Shown here: one piece after another, positions 5,605 through 7,276 of the stretch
Position numbering within the stretch: position 1 is the stretch's first letter
Layout of the letters: each line of letters starts with the position of its first letter
Assembly: GCA_910585235.1 (NCBI GenBank)
Contig: CAJUCM010000027.1
Coordinates: 6,631 to 13,906 of the forward strand
Direction: 5' to 3'
Origin: an uncultured Christensenella sp.
GTDB lineage: Bacteria > Bacillota > Clostridia > Christensenellales > Borkfalkiaceae
Length of the DNA: 7,276 bases
Position numbers and translations under genes: made by a program
Notes under the pieces: model-generated
Told to the model about the DNA's origin: nothing
What the model saw: the letters and a program-made list of their open reading frames with translations, nothing else
Database searches by the model: none

Positions 5605-6090
5605 TCAACTTTCCGCATAAATGGGCATAATTATGATATTCCCTTCGCGAACGCCGTACTCAATTTCAAACGCATAGAAGATTTTATCGATATTTTCATC
5701 CGAAAGCTCGTTCGTATTGATGAAAACGTTGATGTTGTTGGAATCGCTTCCGATCGAAACTGCAACGTCGGAAAAACCAAGCGTGCGGATAATGGATTCC
5801 ATAACGAGTTCATCTTCCATGATGGCGACCATTTTCTGTTTTTCCTCAACGGCTTCGCGGTACTCGGCGGAATCCGACGCGTATGCGGCAATAATGCTGT
5901 CAAGCTGAACGAACTCCTCGTTTCTGGTAGCGGTACGGTTGGCGCGGTAGGTCGTGAAATAATTTACGTCTATGGATCCGACGTCCGCCGAAGCAGTGCG
6001 CGTTCCCGCAAGAACAAAGTTAAAGATTGCGGTCACGGCAAGTAAAAGAACAAGCGTTGACATAAGTGCGATTTTCTTGGTGTTTGACAT
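5605..6090 (-). CDS. spoIIIAH: Stage III sporulation protein AH
   Basis: SpoIIIAH is a mother-cell membrane protein whose soluble domain binds forespore SpoIIQ across the intermembrane space, forming the channel that keeps the forespore active after engulfment. The 161 residues contain one membrane helix near the N-terminus (about 8-28), a linker of about 15 residues, and then a YscJ/FliF-like ring domain. The domain opens with NYFTTYRANRTATRNEEFVQ (43-62), a helical stretch follows, and ESIIRTLGFSDVAVSI (98-113) and NINVFINTNELSD (119-131) form the conserved strand-turn-strand core. The B. subtilis protein has about 218 residues, so this is a short version, mostly through a short linker. ATG 6090 follows AAGGAG (6100-6105) by 9 bases. 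No clear terminator follows it before the asp23 promoter. Confidence 0.92.
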   Translation of the reverse strand: MSNTKKIALMSTLVLLLAVTAIFNFVLAGTRTASADVGSIDVNYFTTYRANRTATRNEEFVQLDSIIAAYASDSAEYREAVEEKQKMVAIMEDELVMESIIRTLGFSDVAVSIGSDSNNINVFINTNELSDENIDKIFYAFEIEYGVREGNIIIMPIYAES

Positions 6091-6099
6091 TTGATTTAT

Positions 6100-6105
6100 C
6101 TCCTT
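6100..6105 (-). promoter_or_regulatory. Ribosome binding site of spoIIIAH
   Basis: AAGGAG on the minus strand lies in the 33 bp AT-rich gap between spoIIIAG and spoIIIAH, 9 bases before the ATG. Unlike the overlapping AE-AF-AG genes, spoIIIAH therefore appears to have independent initiation. Confidence 0.65.
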
Positions 6106-6123
6106 ATTTTTAATTTTTACAAT

Positions 6124-6483
6124 TTAACTCTCGGCGGGATAGACTAAAACTTTATCCTTATTGATTCCGAGCGCGCCTGAGGTTACGTCGATGACGCGGA
6201 TGCGCGTCAGAATGCTGTCCGCCCCGCGAAACACGATCACTGCGCTCACGGCCTTCCCCTCTTCTTCGGTTACCATTACCGAAACCTCGCCGACGCCGTT
6301 GATTTCCGAAAGAATTTTAGACAAACGCTCTTCGAGTTCGGTCGCCTCATGAGCCAGAGAAGTCTTTTCGCTTCTGAAAAATACACGGTATACCGCGAAG
6401 ACCAAAAGCAGCGCTATGATCAGAATAAAAACAGTTCGCGCCGTCTTATTATTGAAAAAATTCTTGATATTTTCTTTTTTCAA
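6124..6483 (-). CDS. spoIIIAG: Stage III sporulation protein AG, compact form
   Basis: SpoIIIAG forms a large ring in the mother-cell side of the SpoIIIA-SpoIIQ channel. This copy has 119 residues against roughly 200-230 in B. subtilis. A basic cytoplasmic start (1-16) is followed by one membrane helix (about 17-36). A short ring-building domain follows: LEERLSKILSEINGVGEVSVMVT (50-72), then AVIVFRGADSILTRIRVIDVTSGALGINKDKVLVYP (81-116). Between VMVT and AVIVFRGA there are only about eight residues (EEEGKAVS), whereas the B. subtilis protein carries a long insertion there. The start is a TTG at 6483 whose last bases are part of the spoIIIAF stop (TTGA overlap), with GGTGG at 6488-6492 as ribosome binding site. 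I see no ATG or GTG in frame before the membrane helix, so TTG is the likely start. Confidence 0.88.
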   Translation of the reverse strand: MKKENIKNFFNNKTARTVFILIIALLLVFAVYRVFFRSEKTSLAHEATELEERLSKILSEINGVGEVSVMVTEEEGKAVSAVIVFRGADSILTRIRVIDVTSGALGINKDKVLVYPAES

Positions 6484-6938
6484 GAGACCACCGCCTCACA
6501 GCCGTACCGTTTTTCAAGAGCCTCTCGGACATCCTCTATCCTATCTATATGCTCATCTTGTCCGATTATTCCGAAATCGGTAATTTTAGCTTCAATCTTT
6601 TTGCGCGGAAATCCCGTGCTTTCACTGCGAAAAACTTTAACTTCGACAGAAACCGAAAAAATTTCGTCAAGATAATTTATAATTTCCTTTTCGTCCGCTT
6701 CGCTCAACATCTCCGCACAATAAATCAGATAGTCTTTATCCTGCTCGATTTTGTCCGACTGAAAAATATGACTCTCCCGTTCTCCGAAAAATGAGGCAAA
6801 CGGCGCAACCATAACGACAAGAATAAATAACCGTCCCATTCCCTTGATCATTTTCCCCATTTTCCCGTTCGGAGAAATGATAGAGACCGCGGCGATCACA
6901 AGAACGATTCCCGCAATACTTAAAACATACGCCCTCAT
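6480..6938 (-). CDS. spoIIIAF: Stage III sporulation protein AF
   Basis: SpoIIIAF is a mother-cell membrane component of the SpoIIIA complex, whose soluble part resembles ring-building domains. From ATG 6938 it has 152 residues (B. subtilis has about 206). There are two membrane helices, about 4-22 and 36-52, with the typical segment ISPNGKMGKMIKGMGRLF (21-38) between them. A charged soluble domain follows, containing INYLDEIFSVSVEVKVF (87-103) and KIEAKITDFGII (114-125). A GTG-initiated frame from 7004 would be 22 residues longer but would overlap spoIIIAE by 67 bases, and family members begin just before the first helix. The ATG at 6938 overlaps the spoIIIAE stop (TGATG), with a G-rich ribosome binding site at 6949-6953. 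The identity rests on gene order, topology and weakly conserved motifs. Confidence 0.85.
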   Translation of the reverse strand: MRAYVLSIAGIVLVIAAVSIISPNGKMGKMIKGMGRLFILVVMVAPFASFFGERESHIFQSDKIEQDKDYLIYCAEMLSEADEKEIINYLDEIFSVSVEVKVFRSESTGFPRKKIEAKITDFGIIGQDEHIDRIEDVREALEKRYGCEAVVS

Positions 6939-7276
6939 CAGCAGATAACCCCCGTAGAAAAAATGATCAGAAGCAACGTCAGAAAGTAAAGAAAACCGAC
7001 GCACAGGAGCGCCGCAAGAAAATATCCCGAATCCCCTGCAAGTCTGGATAAAAAGGTAGAAATTTTTCCGCCCGCAGGTTCCGTGGCGGCAGCGGAAATC
7101 CTGAGAAATAACTGCAACGCCGCAAACAGAAGCACGGGACGCAATAAAACTCCGAATAACAAAAAAAGCGCAAACGATCCGAGCGCGTTTTTGATCAAAG
7201 CGCTTCCCGCGATCACGATTTCCACTCCGCCCGATAAAAAACCGCCCACGATCGGCACGGAACCGGATATTACATA
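6938..7276 (-). CDS. spoIIIAE: Stage III sporulation protein AE (C-terminal 112 residues, cut by window edge)
   Basis: SpoIIIAE is the polytopic mother-cell membrane protein thought to form the transmembrane channel of the SpoIIIA complex. The frame is open to the window edge, so only the last 112 residues of about 400 are seen. The visible part opens with YVISGSVPIVGGFLSGGVEI, the well-conserved IPIVGGFL region. GSALIKNALG follows, then hydrophobic helices covering roughly residues 30-55 and 85-108 of the fragment, separated by the TEPAGGKISTFLSRLAG loop. The GTG at 7258 is an internal valine, not a start. Its stop overlaps the spoIIIAF ATG (TGATG), which indicates translational coupling in the spoIIIA operon. 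spoIIIAA-AD are expected just upstream, outside the window. Confidence 0.92.
   Translation of the reverse strand, partial: YVISGSVPIVGGFLSGGVEIVIAGSALIKNALGSFALFLLFGVLLRPVLLFAALQLFLRISAAATEPAGGKISTFLSRLAGDSGYFLAALLCVGFLYFLTLLLIIFSTGVIC

Noticed and set aside
5575..5607. Possible intrinsic terminator after spoIIIAH
   Set aside because: There are A/T runs, but I could not find a GC-containing stem of useful length before a U run on the minus strand.
5524..6045. A 173-codon open frame on the plus strand
   Set aside because: It is antisense to spoIIIAH and crosses the asp23 promoter; the minus-strand genes explain the region fully.
6938..7004. N-terminal extension of spoIIIAF from a GTG at 7004
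   Set aside because: It would overlap spoIIIAE by 67 bases and put 22 atypical residues before the first membrane helix; the ATG at 6938 in a TGATG overlap is a better start.
1..7276. Mobile element, CRISPR array, toxin-antitoxin or novel defence system
   Set aside because: I saw no transposase or integrase motifs, terminal inverted repeats, regularly spaced repeats or small gene pairs; all the sequence is explained by conserved chromosomal genes with short gaps.

Overview
The window is an ordinary-looking but informative stretch of a bacterial chromosome from the endospore-forming Firmicutes, most likely class Clostridia. Every gene I can support lies on the minus strand. The evidence for the lineage is the spoIIIA sporulation operon joined to the asp23-nusB-folD...ispA...tlyA-nadK-argR-recN block. 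This gene order is a hallmark of Bacilli and Clostridia, and nadK between tlyA and argR is the clostridial variant. The accB/accC pair that separates spoIIIAH from asp23 in Bacillus is absent. Base composition is mid-range, with AT-rich intergenic gaps. I cannot name a genus from the sequence alone.

Layout, read in the direction of transcription (from position 7276 down to 1). (1) Sporulation part: the C-terminal end of spoIIIAE (cut by the window edge), then spoIIIAF, spoIIIAG and spoIIIAH, tightly packed or overlapping. They encode mother-cell membrane proteins of the SpoIIIA-SpoIIQ channel. SpoIIIAF, AG and AH are all shorter than the Bacillus subtilis proteins; SpoIIIAG, at 119 residues, appears to be little more than a membrane anchor plus the ring-building fold. 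(2) Housekeeping part 1: asp23 (own extended -10 promoter and strong ribosome binding site), a hairpin, then nusB, folD and ispA with overlapping ends. (3) Housekeeping part 2: tlyA, nadK, argR and recN (recN is cut by the left edge after 285 residues). An AT-rich 65 bp gap lies before tlyA. A good promoter lies before nadK, so close to its start codon that the transcript would be nearly leaderless.

The genes do not form one pathway; this is a conserved chromosomal neighbourhood. Sporulation channel proteins are followed by an envelope-associated protein (Asp23), transcription antitermination (NusB), one-carbon folate metabolism (FolD), isoprenoid chain elongation (IspA), rRNA methylation (TlyA), NADP supply (NadK, which provides the cofactor FolD uses), arginine regulation (ArgR) and DNA repair (RecN). 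The most notable absences are xseA/xseB (exonuclease VII), expected between folD and ispA, and dxs, expected between ispA and tlyA.

I found no mobile element, CRISPR array, tRNA, rRNA or recognisable new defence system. No stretch longer than about 65 bp lacks a gene. The points worth checking are the missing genes, the compact SpoIIIAG, and the promoter and operator-like sequence before nadK-argR.
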